Source: Amanita rubescens
Lineage: Eukaryota; Basidiomycota; Agaricomycetes; Agaricales; Amanitaceae
Length of the DNA: 64,000 bases
Direction of reading: 5' to 3'
Assembly (NCBI GenBank): GCA_015039365.1
Contig: WION01000092.1
Coordinates: forward strand, 1-64,000
Position 1 is the first letter of the stretch. Each line of letters starts with the position of its first letter. The notes beneath the pieces are model-generated. The model did not search any database. It was not told the origin of the DNA and worked only from the letters and a program-made list of their open reading frames with translations. Both the position numbers and the translations under genes were made by a program. Positions 47,640 through 57,680 of the stretch are shown one piece after another.

Positions 47640-50600
47640 ATGGGATGTCCAAGTCTTCCTCTGATCCGAAGTCCCTCGAAAAGGAAATCAGGCGCACTTC
47701 CGTCTGCCTTCAGACCCTCATTCGTTTCCCCGTCAGCGCGAGCTGTACCATATCGAATCTCATACCTATCCACCTCATCTTCGCGAGCAACAGCTCCTGT
47801 TCTGATAACTTTCGACGACTGGGATAGGGGCGGTATCTTTGACTGGTACAGAAGTCTCCATCGCACCGCCATCCACAGAATCGAACTCTGGAAGGAAAGG
47901 GACGACTTCAAGCACGAGTTTGTCGTAATCCATTTGGAAAGCGGGACCCTTTACCGCATTGACAGGAGGCCATTCGGAGGAGCGAATCCCGACGCCGTTA
48001 CTGTAAAAGGGTGCAAAGCCGAAGACAGTGTAACCCTCGTTGACAGGAAGCAACGAGAAACTATCGCATCGAAAGCAGACGTGCAGATTTCGGTGGACTT
48101 CAATGGACACAAGAAGCCCGATCTGTACACTGTTGTCGCTATCTGCGTCAGTGTTCAGATGGACGACCAAGCTAAAAACTATACGTTGCAGCAGTATAAC
48201 TGCTACTTCCTCGCACGCACCATTGTTGCTCTCCTAGTCCGTCATCACTTGCTCCAGCAGTTCGCGTCTCTAGAAGGCATCAGGTGGGACACCGTAGCTG
48301 CATCGACCTTCCCAAGGCACATTTTCGGCAATAACGGGGCTGTTTTGGATCGGGCCCAGAGATCCGCGTTAATTACAAGCCTTGAAAAGAGGCTTTGGCC
48401 GATTGTCAAAGCCGATGCGGAGACACTCGTTCGAAAGCAAAAACATTGGCATCAACTTCAATCGATCATGAAGGACGTCATCCGTGATACCACTTCAAGG
48501 TTGGAAAGCTTGGTTGTCGATTCGGTGAAAACTGGCGCGAACGAATGGGTTATGGCCGCGATACAAGCAACTTTATGGCATGGTAATCTCGAACGGAATT
48601 TGTCAGAGCCCCGTTACAGACGCAGCTATGAAGAATCAGTAGCAAACGTCTTGAAGAGAACTGTCAGCAAGGAACTCCAGAAGGAACTACCTCGGAGGAT
48701 GGTGTCCAGGCTCGGGGACATACTCCCGCAGCGTCTCTTCTCCAGGCTTCCGCCGTCGCTACTCGCAAATTTACCTCCAGAGCTTCTAACTCGACTTCCA
48801 GCGAGAGTCCTTGAAAAACTTCCACAGGATATTCTTGTCAATATGCCTCCGGAACTCCTATCACAATTACCTCCGGAACTTCTGGCGCGCATTCCAAAGA
48901 GTATTATCGAGAAACTCCCTGATGAACTGCTTGTCAATCTCCCGCCCGCGCTACTGGAAAATATGCCGCCGGAACTCTTATCGCGTATTCCGGTCAGCGT
49001 TATGGAAAGATTGCCGGACGATTTCTTCGCCCGATTACCACAATCTCTGCTGGAACGAATGCCTCCAGAGTTCATGGCGCGTATTCCTATTAGCGTAATG
49101 GAGAGGATACCTGGCGATCTTCTTCTCCGACTGCCGCACTCCCTACTTGAGGCTATACCGGCGGAAGTCCTGACTCGTATCCCCATTAGCGTTATTGAGA
49201 GGTTACCAGATGACCTTCTCGTTCGGCTGCCATGTTCTCTACTCGAACGGATGTCTCCGGAATTTATGGCGCGTCTTCCGGTCAGCGTAATAGAGAGGGT
49301 GCCAGACGATCTGCTTGTTCGACTACCACACTCCTTACTTGAAAAATTGCCTCCGGATCTCTTGGCCCGCATTCCCACCAGCGTCTTTGAAAGATTGTCG
49401 GATGACCTTCTCATCCGATTACCACATTCCTTGCTTGAAAAATTGCCTCCAGAGTGCTTGAAACGGATTCCAATCAGTGTACTGGAGAGGTTACCCGACG
49501 ATCTCCTTGTTCGGTTACCACGTTCTTTACTCGAGTCTATCCCTGTCGAACTCTTAACTCGTATCCCAGTCAGCGTCATAGAGAGGTTGCCTGCTGACCT
49601 GCTGGGCCAACTACCGAACTCCCTACTTGAGATTATTCCTCCAGAACTCTTAGCTCGTATTCCGGCGAGCGTCCTTGAGAAACTCCCAAGTAATCTCCTC
49701 GCGAGGTTACCAAATCACGTCCTAGAGAAGCTGCCGAATGATCTCCTTGGCCGGCTACCAGCCTCCCTCCTGGACAGTCTACCACCCGAGCTCTTGGCTC
49801 GAATTCCCATCGACGTCCTTGAGAGGTTGCCCGACCCCCTCCTTGCCGCTTTGTCTCCGTATCTCCTTGAAAAAATGCCTGCGGAACTGCTAGGACGTAT
49901 TCCGGTCAGTGTTCTCGAAAGGCTGCCGGACGAACTTCTCGTCCGATTACCATCGTCTCTATTGGAAAGGTTACCAGTCGGCTTATTAACTCGCATCCCA
50001 ACAACCTTGCTCGAGAGATTGCCGAACGACCTTCTCGTCAGATTACCACCTTCGTTCCTTGAACGACTTCCTGCCGAAGTCTTGGCACGTATCTCTTCTG
50101 CCGTGCTCGAGAGACTGCCCGAAGAACTCCTCGCTAGTCTTCCGCCCACTCTCCTTGAAAATCTTTCTGTTGAACTTTTAGCGCGCATGCTGAGCGTTCT
50201 CAACGACTTGATAGACGATCCACCTATTAAATTACCTGCTGATCGAGCCTCGATGTCACCAGAAGAATTCGTACAGTTACTCCATGACAATTTGGCTGCG
50301 CAACTTCCTAATGTCATTTCGTTCGTGCTGAAGGGAGATTTAGGTGGCAGTCCGCAGGGAAACCTTAGGATCGTATTGCAGGGAATGCGGGTCATGTTCA
50401 AGGACACGCCTGATCATCCAGATCAAGGATTACCCGAGGACTTGCCAAAACGCCTCCCAGACCAATCAAAAGAGCAATGTAATCAATGCGAAAGTGGATC
50501 CTCGGCGATGCCAATCGACTCTCAGAAATCGGTTTCTCCCGAGCCACCGGCTATCTCCACGGCCATGGCGCCAATCTTCGGGCCTGCTGTTTTAGAGGCG

Positions 50601-51395
50601 GAGGCCGAGAAATCCCCTGTTGAAAGGACGGCTACCGACCTATCGACGACTTCCATTGCAGAAGCTCAATTCAGCATCCTCGGACTGGCACTGACCGTCA
50701 CACCTCGCTTTGTCCTTGAACAGCTTCCATGCATGATTTCCTTATTCCCAATATCATGGTTGAAAACAATTCCGCCGAAAGCTCTTGGAAAGCTGCCGCC
50801 CAAGTGTATGGCCAGATTTCAAGCACAATGCCTCGAACGACTGCCTCAAGAGCTCCTTGCCAATCTACCTCCTTCGCTGTTGCAAAATTTGCCACGGGTG
50901 ACACTCGAGAGGCTCCCGACGACGCTTTTAGCAAGATTACCCGTATCAATCCTGAAGAATATCCCAGATTCATTGCTGGAAAATCTACCGGAAGATCTCT
51001 CTGATATGATATGCCAGGCTTTAGCGTCTGAAAACCTTATAAGTCAGGAGATGATGAATGAAATCGTTAAGAGCGTTGTGGAAGTCGTCAAGGAATCGTT
51101 GTTGACATCATCAGGCGATCTACCAGAATCCATTATCCGGGTTTCGGTCAAATCGCGGTCGAGGGCGAAGGCGTCAGGTAACCTGAAGACGTTAAAGAGG
51201 CATGAGGAGTTACAAAACCACATCCTTGACATGACCCGGAGACATAGCAAAACGGTCGCTCAAGTTTCTCGCTTTGGTCTTGGTGAAGAGGCGGTCTACA
51301 ATGGGTTGCGAGATAAAACAGAGGATGTATGGAGGACTATGCGTTCTCATGGAACCCCTCCCAAACGTTTTGGCCGGATGCTCGGCGGAAGTTGA
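47640..51395 (+). CDS. 1251-residue octapeptide-repeat protein with predicted papain-like N-terminal domain
   Basis: One uninterrupted frame from ATG 47640 to TGA 51393-51395, unusual here because most genes are intron-rich. Residues ~85-220 contain KHEFVVIHLESGTLYRID and QQYNCYFLARTIVALL, a His then Asn-Cys arrangement as in NlpC/P60-LRAT-like papain-fold proteins; this assignment is inferred. Residues 370-849 are sixty consecutive octads of type LPxxLLxR (for example LPDDLLVR, LPHSLLEK, IPVSVIER, LPPELLAR), often grouped in fours (32 residues). A second shorter block of similar octads lies at about residues 1030-1120. The tail has a basic KSRSRAKASG. No TM segment. Likely a scaffold or binding solenoid; function unknown. 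Confidence 0.85.
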   Translation: MGCPSLPLIRSPSKRKSGALPSAFRPSFVSPSARAVPYRISYLSTSSSRATAPVLITFDDWDRGGIFDWYRSLHRTAIHRIELWKERDDFKHEFVVIHLESGTLYRIDRRPFGGANPDAVTVKGCKAEDSVTLVDRKQRETIASKADVQISVDFNGHKKPDLYTVVAICVSVQMDDQAKNYTLQQYNCYFLARTIVALLVRHHLLQQFASLEGIRWDTVAASTFPRHIFGNNGAVLDRAQRSALITSLEKRLWPIVKADAETLVRKQKHWHQLQSIMKDVIRDTTSRLESLVVDSVKTGANEWVMAAIQATLWHGNLERNLSEPRYRRSYEESVANVLKRTVSKELQKELPRRMVSRLGDILPQRLFSRLPPSLLANLPPELLTRLPARVLEKLPQDILVNMPPELLSQLPPELLARIPKSIIEKLPDELLVNLPPALLENMPPELLSRIPVSVMERLPDDFFARLPQSLLERMPPEFMARIPISVMERIPGDLLLRLPHSLLEAIPAEVLTRIPISVIERLPDDLLVRLPCSLLERMSPEFMARLPVSVIERVPDDLLVRLPHSLLEKLPPDLLARIPTSVFERLSDDLLIRLPHSLLEKLPPECLKRIPISVLERLPDDLLVRLPRSLLESIPVELLTRIPVSVIERLPADLLGQLPNSLLEIIPPELLARIPASVLEKLPSNLLARLPNHVLEKLPNDLLGRLPASLLDSLPPELLARIPIDVLERLPDPLLAALSPYLLEKMPAELLGRIPVSVLERLPDELLVRLPSSLLERLPVGLLTRIPTTLLERLPNDLLVRLPPSFLERLPAEVLARISSAVLERLPEELLASLPPTLLENLSVELLARMLSVLNDLIDDPPIKLPADRASMSPEEFVQLLHDNLAAQLPNVISFVLKGDLGGSPQGNLRIVLQGMRVMFKDTPDHPDQGLPEDLPKRLPDQSKEQCNQCESGSSAMPIDSQKSVSPEPPAISTAMAPIFGPAVLEAEAEKSPVERTATDLSTTSIAEAQFSILGLALTVTPRFVLEQLPCMISLFPISWLKTIPPKALGKLPPKCMARFQAQCLERLPQELLANLPPSLLQNLPRVTLERLPTTLLARLPVSILKNIPDSLLENLPEDLSDMICQALASENLISQEMMNEIVKSVVEVVKESLLTSSGDLPESIIRVSVKSRSRAKASGNLKTLKRHEELQNHILDMTRRHSKTVAQVSRFGLGEEAVYNGLRDKTEDVWRTMRSHGTPPKRFGRMLGGS
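48747..50186 (+). repeat. sixty 24-bp units coding LPxxLLxR octapeptides
   Basis: Exactly 1,440 bp, sixty in-frame 24-nt units without a single indel. Base sequence varies widely at third positions while Leu/Pro/Leu-Leu/Arg positions hold, so the pattern is kept at protein level. A 96-bp higher order (four octads) is visible, with signatures ending LLVR, LLER, MAR/LAR and VIER. Confidence 0.9.
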
Positions 51396-52213
51396 TCCAA
51401 GCGCTCTAACATTCTACTTGTTGTATCTATTTGGTATGTCTGCGTAGCCATCAGGCCGTTGTTAATACTCACCTAAGCCTTGCAGGGTATAATACTTTAG
51501 CGTATAAAAGTCAGTTCAACAATCTGGCGTGGGTATTAGAATACCTTTGTTGATGGCGTGGTCCACCGGGCCTGCGGGAAAAGGGGATTCTTCAACGACA
51601 CATTTTCGGTCGCATCTTCTACCATAATCTGTGAAATATTGGGTTCTTTGTTGTATTTGATACCGTGTAACTTATTACCGTTGTATGTGATATTAGTTTA
51701 GCGCTTCAGAAAAAAAAAATGCTTACGATCGAACATATCAGAGTGGTTACAGGATGCTGAAGCGTAGAGTCTCATGAGCGCAAGTTATGGTGTCCTCTGA
51801 GGGACAGCCTCATCACGCCGCGTGGGGCAAACGCTGTGCAACGGTAGCCCGAAATATTTTTCCCACACCACTCTCAGAAGCTTCTTATCACAGTGCTGTA
51901 ACATGGTCCATATATGATGCTAATTTTGTGTGAGTAGGTATTCCTCAATAAACGTGGAACTTTGACATTACGAGATACTATCCGCCACGAACGTGGCCAG
52001 GAAGATTTAGAAATCATGGTAGAAGCGTTGGATAGATACGCGAAACGTTACATCCGCAGGAAAGCCTGCCTTCCATCAGGGATTCTGGCCGCTCTAGAAG
52101 CAACTGTCCCCTGAACCCCTGGCAGCCAGTTCTTATGCCGACAATAGAATGCATGCGATTGGAGTAGAGACGCCTGGAGTCGCTCATGACCACACTTCTT
52201 AACATAATTAGAC
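51396..52213. other. intergenic left of transposon
   Basis: The 3' flank of the octapeptide gene and what was, before insertion of the element at 52220, the upstream region of the nucleotidyltransferase gene at 57681. No gene recognised. Confidence 0.4.
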
Positions 52214-52219
52214 GGAGGG
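52214..52219. repeat. target site duplication, left
   Basis: GGAGGG directly abutting the left inverted repeat, repeated exactly at 57541-57546 in the same orientation. Confidence 0.85.
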
Positions 52220-52247
52220 TACCGTTGCCGACAAGGACATGGTCAAC
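52220..52247 (+). repeat. terminal inverted repeat, left (28 bp)
   Basis: Begins TACCGTTGCCGAC and ends GGTCAAC. It is a perfect 28/28 reverse complement of 57513-57540. Sequence similarity ends abruptly inside and outside. Confidence 0.95.
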
Positions 52248-52795
52248 ATATGGGCATTGATCCGCATTCCTACAGCAAGTCTTGGGGTCCTGGAACCCTT
52301 AGATCTTCCTGCTGTCACGCTCTACTGCAGGCAAATGTATATTGGGAATTTACGCTGTATGGCCGTCGCTTAGGTTTATGTCAACAGGTACAAATAGACT
52401 AGATCATTCCTCGTTTGGTTTAGGCCGTCCCTGGGCCAAAGAGAGCGTAAAGAGAAACGCAAAGAGAGCGCCAAAGAGACAACTCCCGACTTGCAGAAAT
52501 CGTTACACAATGTTTAGAAGAACACCGCGGATGAAATTTCCCACGTTCTATCTCCTCCACGGCGACGCGTGTTTGATCATGACTCAGTCGCCAGATTCTG
52601 TGTCGCCCTCTCACCTTCGAGTCATATTTGACTCTAGCAAGTGGCTGGGCCAACTCCGGGCAGTAGGTGTGCCAGATGAAGGCTATTTTGCCTTGACGAG
52701 CTTCGGGCGGCTGACGGAATTCTACAGGTTTTCTTCTAATACGTGTACGTCATTAAGTTTATTTGATTCCCCTCTCATCCTTGTAACACAGTGCC

Positions 52796-54588
52796 ATGGC
52801 ATCCTCAAGTTCGCACAACAGAAATCCTGAAGGGAAGAATCAATATGGACATGTCAGTGAGTTGAAACTTTCCAGTTACTTTATCGTTTATCCTCAGTGG
52901 CACATTATTCTAGTATCCGCCAATGATCCAGTCCTGCAAGAGGCTCTGAAAAAATATCATCAGGGATTGATCACGGATAACAACATAATCTCTGAACTAC
53001 TCCTCGCTGATTATGGGATTGAGATGAAGTAGGCATAACGAGTCTTGGACGTCGATATCTACTTATATATACTTTATTTCTTGCTAGGCCCAGGACCGTA
53101 AAAAAGCGCCGTGAGCAGCTTGGACTCGTGGCAAGCAGAAAGACTATGAAAATGCTTGACCCCATAGAAGCGGAACAAATCGTTTTGGACCAAATGGATG
53201 ATGACGCTGCGAGACATCAGGGTCCCAGAACGATACGACACAAGATCGCTATGAGAACAGGCAAACACCTTCCACGCGACTATATTTCAGACATCATGCA
53301 CACCCATGACTTTGAGGGCTTCGCCAAACGGGATCCCACGGCCAAACGCATTCACCGTGAGCCGAAGGTCCCACTTGGTATCAACGAACGGTGGTCAGCG
53401 GATGGACATGACAAGCTCAACGGAATTGGTTTTCCTGTATGGGCTATTGTCGATGATGCGGTTGGGAAGTGGTTGGGTGTCTGGGTAGTGCCTAGTAACC
53501 GCCTAGGCAACATTATTGCCTACCTATATCTCGAGGCCATTGAAAGTGCCGGCGGTATGTCTTTTACTAAGCGCAAAACTTGCTGACTGTCTTGACTTTG
53601 TGTAGGAATGCCGCTTCAAAGTACTACAGATTGTGGGTCAGAAACAACCCAGCTTCATGGTATCGCAAAAGCCTTACGGTGAGATTCATTTATGCTTAAT
53701 ATGGTTTATCATGTTTTTATTTCGGCGCTTTTGAAGCGATGCCTTTCACCCAGATGTCTGTGGCATAGAGACGCCCGCACATGTTTATGTCCGGAGCGTT
53801 CACAACATCTCTATTGAACGTGGCTGGCTGCGTTTACGCTTAGAGTTTGGTGACAGCGCGGTCATTGTTTTCAAGAAAGCTGAGGAGGATGGAATATATC
53901 TCCCTCATATTCCCGAGCATGCGTTCGTTCAATTCTAATTCTACCATTATCTTTGAACTAATAAACATGACTTTATCCAGCCAGCTGTGTCAATGGCTCT
54001 GGCCAAAGCTTTTGCGAAAGCTTGCTAAAGAGTTCATGGACAGTCGGAATGCATACCGGTCTCGCCGTGACCGCAGCAAACCTGGCCCTTCTGGCATGTC
54101 TCGCAATGAGGCATATAGTCTTCCTCACAAGTGGGGAGGCCGGCAGTGCCTTCTTGATGTTGATCTGGATACTGTCCGTGAGATTAAGGACTTCATCAGT
54201 AATGGCGAAGATTTGTTCCGCTTTCCGCTCGTCACTGCTGAATTTGAAAGGGAAGCTGAGGAAGTTTATCAGACCCTGCATATTCAGGACCTTGCGCTCT
54301 CAAACGTCTGGAATATCTTCCGTATGATGTTACCCCTTCTGTTTCCTTGAATGTATTGTCTCCTTCAGACACCGAAATTCAATTTAGACTTTGTTCCGCT
54401 TTTTTAAATGTATTCCTTAAGATCCTCCCGCTTTTGAGAACTCCAAGGCCAGGGAACACCCGCCTGTTCCATCTCACGTGGTTTTGCTCAAGGAAAAGGT
54501 GCGCTTTGTTGTATTTCTTTCCTCCTAGGCCAACGTGAACTCTAACGTGAACTCTTTAGCCACTTATGGCCGTTTGCGCTGGCTGTGA
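52796..54588 (+). CDS. integrase-core (DDE) transposase-like protein
   Basis: About seven exons. The start is ATG 52796 (MASSSSHNRNPEGK). The N-terminal part has ILVSANDPVLQEALKKY and RTVKKRREQLGL, a helix-turn-helix-like segment. The catalytic core reads GINERWSADGHDKLNGIGF (first Asp), VWAIVDDAVGKWLGVWVVPS, MPLQSTTDCGSETTQ (second Asp) and SVHNISIERGWLRL (Glu in IERxW), the rve integrase D-D-E pattern. The C-terminal part includes RSKPGPSGMSRNEAY and HPPVPSHVVLLKEK, ending GRLRWL at TGA 54586-54588. It is the presumed recombinase acting on the 28-bp ends. The frame is intact on my splice model. Confidence 0.8.
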
Positions 54589-57315
54589 ACAAAAATTTCC
54601 CCGGCTCAATGTTAACCGATGTAGCAAATGTCTTGCTCGGAAGCCTGGTCTTGGTCCTCCTGAGATAGAATCTCTGAACGTGAGTGACGTTCATGCCATA
54701 ATTTTGCATGGTGTTTAACAGTAAACCCTTTAGTCACGGCCACAATGTGCTGGATGTGGGCTTATGGGTAACAAAATTTCAGGACTATGTAATGGGTGTA
54801 TCACTTTTTACCGTAAGTTCGTTTATCTGAATTTGTCACGCCTCCATTGATGTTTTAATTCAGAGTCTGCCACTGCTATTCCTCGGGAGTTAATGGGAAA
54901 CTCCAAGATACTGGACCTACTTATCAATGCCGATGCCGCTAGCGACAGTACTTCTATTGTTGGAAATCTAAGCCCTACGACCAATTCTATTCTTGGGAAT
55001 GCAGTGATTCATCAGGAAAATGCATCCGAGTCCAGGATTGGGGTTCGGGTTCGTAGGGGGGTGGAAAAGCCAGAGACGGCAGGATTACCGCGCTTCAAAA
55101 GCCTTTCAAAGTTGGCAGGTAGTGGCGCAGTCAGTATTACAACTGAGAGAAAAATGAAGAAATCCGATTGGGTTCAACAACAATCAACTATGGGCCCAAA
55201 GTTTTCGATCGCACTTTGGAAATCTCAAGGTGTTCAAGACAAACCTAAACAGGTAGAGAGTGATTCATCTTGTATCATTGCTCTTCGTTTTTAAGCCCTA
55301 TATTTTAGGTCAACCAGATCCAGTTTTCACGTGTCTATGATGCATCTACACCAATGAGAAAGGTTCTTGATGATTTACTTGAGCGTCTGAATGCCGACTT
55401 CAAAAATTTGTTTCAAGTTGAATATGATATCCGCTGGTAAGGACTACTTGAGCCTGTTTCATGCTCTAACATTGTGAACTTAAAGGTCGCAAATCAAACT
55501 GTTTGCGCATGAAAGTGCTACCATTGCAGCATCTATAGAGTACCTTCGAGCTCCTGAAGCGATTGACTTAGAAACTGCGGGTGGCTGGCTGAAGGAGTTC
55601 CGAACTCAACGGCTATGTTCAAAGGCTTCGCTTGAGGCAGGAATCCTCAACATCCGTTTTGTAGTTGATGACGCATTAATTGTGAGTGTCAGCATCATAT
55701 TTTTTATTAGTACATGCCTAAAACCACAATTTTACCAGCCTGGCAACACCGAATCTCAGGATGAAGATGGCTTCTTGATGAGTCGACAGGCCGGAAAGTC
55801 AGTAAAGCCCTCAACAGCATTGCACTCAAAGCGAAAACGTGCCGATTCAGCACTAGCTCTTACTTCAAAGCGTCCGAATTCCCAAGCTTCAACTCAGGCA
55901 CAAAATATTTTACAGGATGCTGGACGCATGTTTCTTCAGCCTGGCCTCCCAGCAAGCGCTATGCAGCCCGTTACAGGAAGTTTAAATCGCCTCCCTTCAG
56001 TGCAAGTAAAGTCTACCAGTCAGCCGGGTGCGCGCACTCTTAAAAGTGCCTTTCGCCCTCCGCCTTCAGCCATTCAATGGTCTAGAGATGTTCCACTTGC
56101 CAACTACCAATTTACATGTTCAACAGCACAATATCAGCCTGATGGTGAAGTCAGAATCACAAGGGTTTCAGAGAAGCTGGAGGTTATTGCAATCGCCGAA
56201 GACTGGCTGAAAGGTGAAGAAATGTGGGAGAAGAGTGAACAGCATTACAAGACTGGATTTATTGGCCGTGGCTTTACGAAGCGTGGTATATATGTATGTC
56301 CAAAGTGTTTTCAAGCCTTAACTGACAATCAAGCTAATATCTGTCAAAGGCACGTTATAACAACAAAGAATACGTCATTACTCAGCCCTTTGATGAATAT
56401 ATGTCCCTTTCAGATGTTCGGGGCGTCTTGCTGGCTGAGCTTAAGCTCCTGGCGCAATGCAATGGTATAAAGAAGGAGTTTGACAGATTTATCAAAGAAG
56501 GCGACATCAAGGGGATCCCCGGTATGTAACCATATGTTTTAATGTCTATCTTTTAAACATACTGACCGGTTATGCCAGCCTTTTACTTTAACTTTCAGGA
56601 CACGTTTTATGGTGAAATCGAGCCACTGTCAGCATCCAGGCATCGTTCTATCCCTCATATTGGATTCCTTGCAACACCATTACTTCCATGTGGGCGTTTT
56701 GATGATCCGGTCAAGAAATTCACTGGAAGTGACAATCTCGGACCCGCAAATGACAGTATGACTCAGGCGGTACATGCCTTTGTCCATTTTGCGTGGATCT
56801 ATTCACGAGAACAACTCCTTTTTTGTGATATGCAAGGTTCGTAATCTTCCTCACAATGTTGTCCTGAATCCACTGATGTAATCAATGATAGGCACACGCG
56901 ACCGTACTGGAAAACTATGTCTAATTGATCCTCAGGCTCATACGTGTGTAATTTCAAGCTGCTAAATAGTGCTAATCAACTTATTCATCTCGTACTTAGA
57001 ATCGAGCCACGCACTGACAACACCATTTACTGGGATGGAGGAAAAAAGAAAATTGGGGCTTGGATGGAGCAGCATCTCCCCCAGGCCGACGATTCAACTT
57101 CTGGGCTCTCAACATCAGTAGACGTCAGCAGCCTTTGTGAGAACAATCGGATATGTAATGCTTTAGGGTTGCGCACCCTCAAGCTTGAAATGCCAGCCGC
57201 GGAGGACTTTGATGGCCCCAGAGAGTCGGAGAACCCTTCCCCTTCACAATCAACGGCAAAAAAGCCAAGTTTAGATTTTTTAGTTCATAAAAAAGATATA
57301 GATCCTAGGGCTTAA
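54566..57315 (+). CDS. alpha-type protein kinase (transposon cargo)
   Basis: ATG 54566 lies 23 nt inside the 3' end of the integrase gene. Exons 1-2 encode two Cys knots (MAVCAGCEQKF...CSKCLAR and QCAGCGLMGN...LCNGC), probably zinc-binding. A Ser/Lys-rich linker of ~350 residues follows. The kinase domain has GFTKRGIYARYNNKEYVITQ, LLAELKLLAQCNGI, DTFYGEIEPLSA, SMTQAVHAFVHFAWIYSREQ, FCDMQG and CLIDPQAHT, the order and motifs of basidiomycete alpha-kinases (MHCK/eEF2K superfamily). A last exon adds YWDGGKKKIGAWMEQHLP and ends KKDIDPRA at 57315. It phosphorylates Ser/Thr in helical contexts in known members; the target here is unknown. Confidence 0.8.
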
Positions 57316-57512
57316 ATGGCCTACATCCGAATGCTTAATACATGATGCAATATCATGCCAATATGTGTTTTGATGTGAAATTACTAAGCTCGACAGTGAA
57401 CACCGGCGGCGCAGCATTAAAATATTAAAATAGATGTGGTCACCTTGTGACGCCCAGTAACGAGGACCCCGGCAGACAAAAAAGGATATGAAATCGAAGA
57501 CTCAGGCTAAGG

Positions 57513-57540
57513 GTTGACCATGTCCTTGTCGGCAACGGTA
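57513..57540 (-). repeat. terminal inverted repeat, right (28 bp)
   Basis: Exact reverse complement of 52220-52247. It lies about 200 bp downstream of the alpha-kinase stop codon. Confidence 0.95.
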
Positions 57541-57546
57541 GGAGGG
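57541..57546. repeat. target site duplication, right
   Basis: GGAGGG immediately after the right inverted repeat, the same six bases as at 52214-52219. Confidence 0.85.
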
Positions 57547-57627
57547 TGACCCACGACAGAATCGGCTACTTCTCGAAGCCTTACTGGGTGCTTCCTTCTC
57601 CCAAATTTGATATGACAACGAGAGGGG

Positions 57628-57634
57628 TATAAAA
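57628..57634 (+). promoter_or_regulatory. TATA box of nucleotidyltransferase gene
   Basis: TATAAAA lies 47 bp upstream of the ATG at 57681 and 88 bp from the end of the transposon. The core promoter therefore survives, but all more distal promoter sequence has been displaced by 5.3 kb. Confidence 0.6.
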
Positions 57635-57680
57635 GCTCATAAGCTTTCGTCCCCCAGAGGAATTCCCTCACTACATATCA

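Larger units (their letters stand above)
52220..57540 (+). mobile_element. 5.3-kb DNA transposon carrying integrase-core and alpha-kinase genes
   Basis: The element is 5,321 bp with perfect 28-bp inverted ends and a 6-bp direct target duplication. It contains exactly two recognisable genes, both on the plus strand: a retroviral-integrase-like DDE gene (52796-54588) and an alpha-type protein kinase gene (54566-57315), overlapping by 23 nt. Termini, duplication and both genes look intact, so the copy may be recent. Integrase type plus 6-bp duplication recalls Polinton/Maverick elements, but this is far smaller and lacks their polymerase and capsid genes. Ginger elements differ in having 4-bp duplications. 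Confidence 0.9.

Noticed and set aside
48626..50407. Long minus-strand frames of 317 and 230 codons
   Set aside because: They are mirror frames of the 24-bp octapeptide repeat (Ser/Arg-rich), kept open by the period. They have no independent signal.
52342..52830. 162-codon frame inside the left part of the transposon
   Set aside because: Its first codon is TTG, it overlaps the integrase start in another frame, and its composition is not protein-like.
53128..53586. Gypsy-type retroelement fragment from the integrase motif
   Set aside because: There is no reverse transcriptase, RNase H or LTR nearby. Instead the gene sits inside perfect inverted repeats with a 6-bp duplication.
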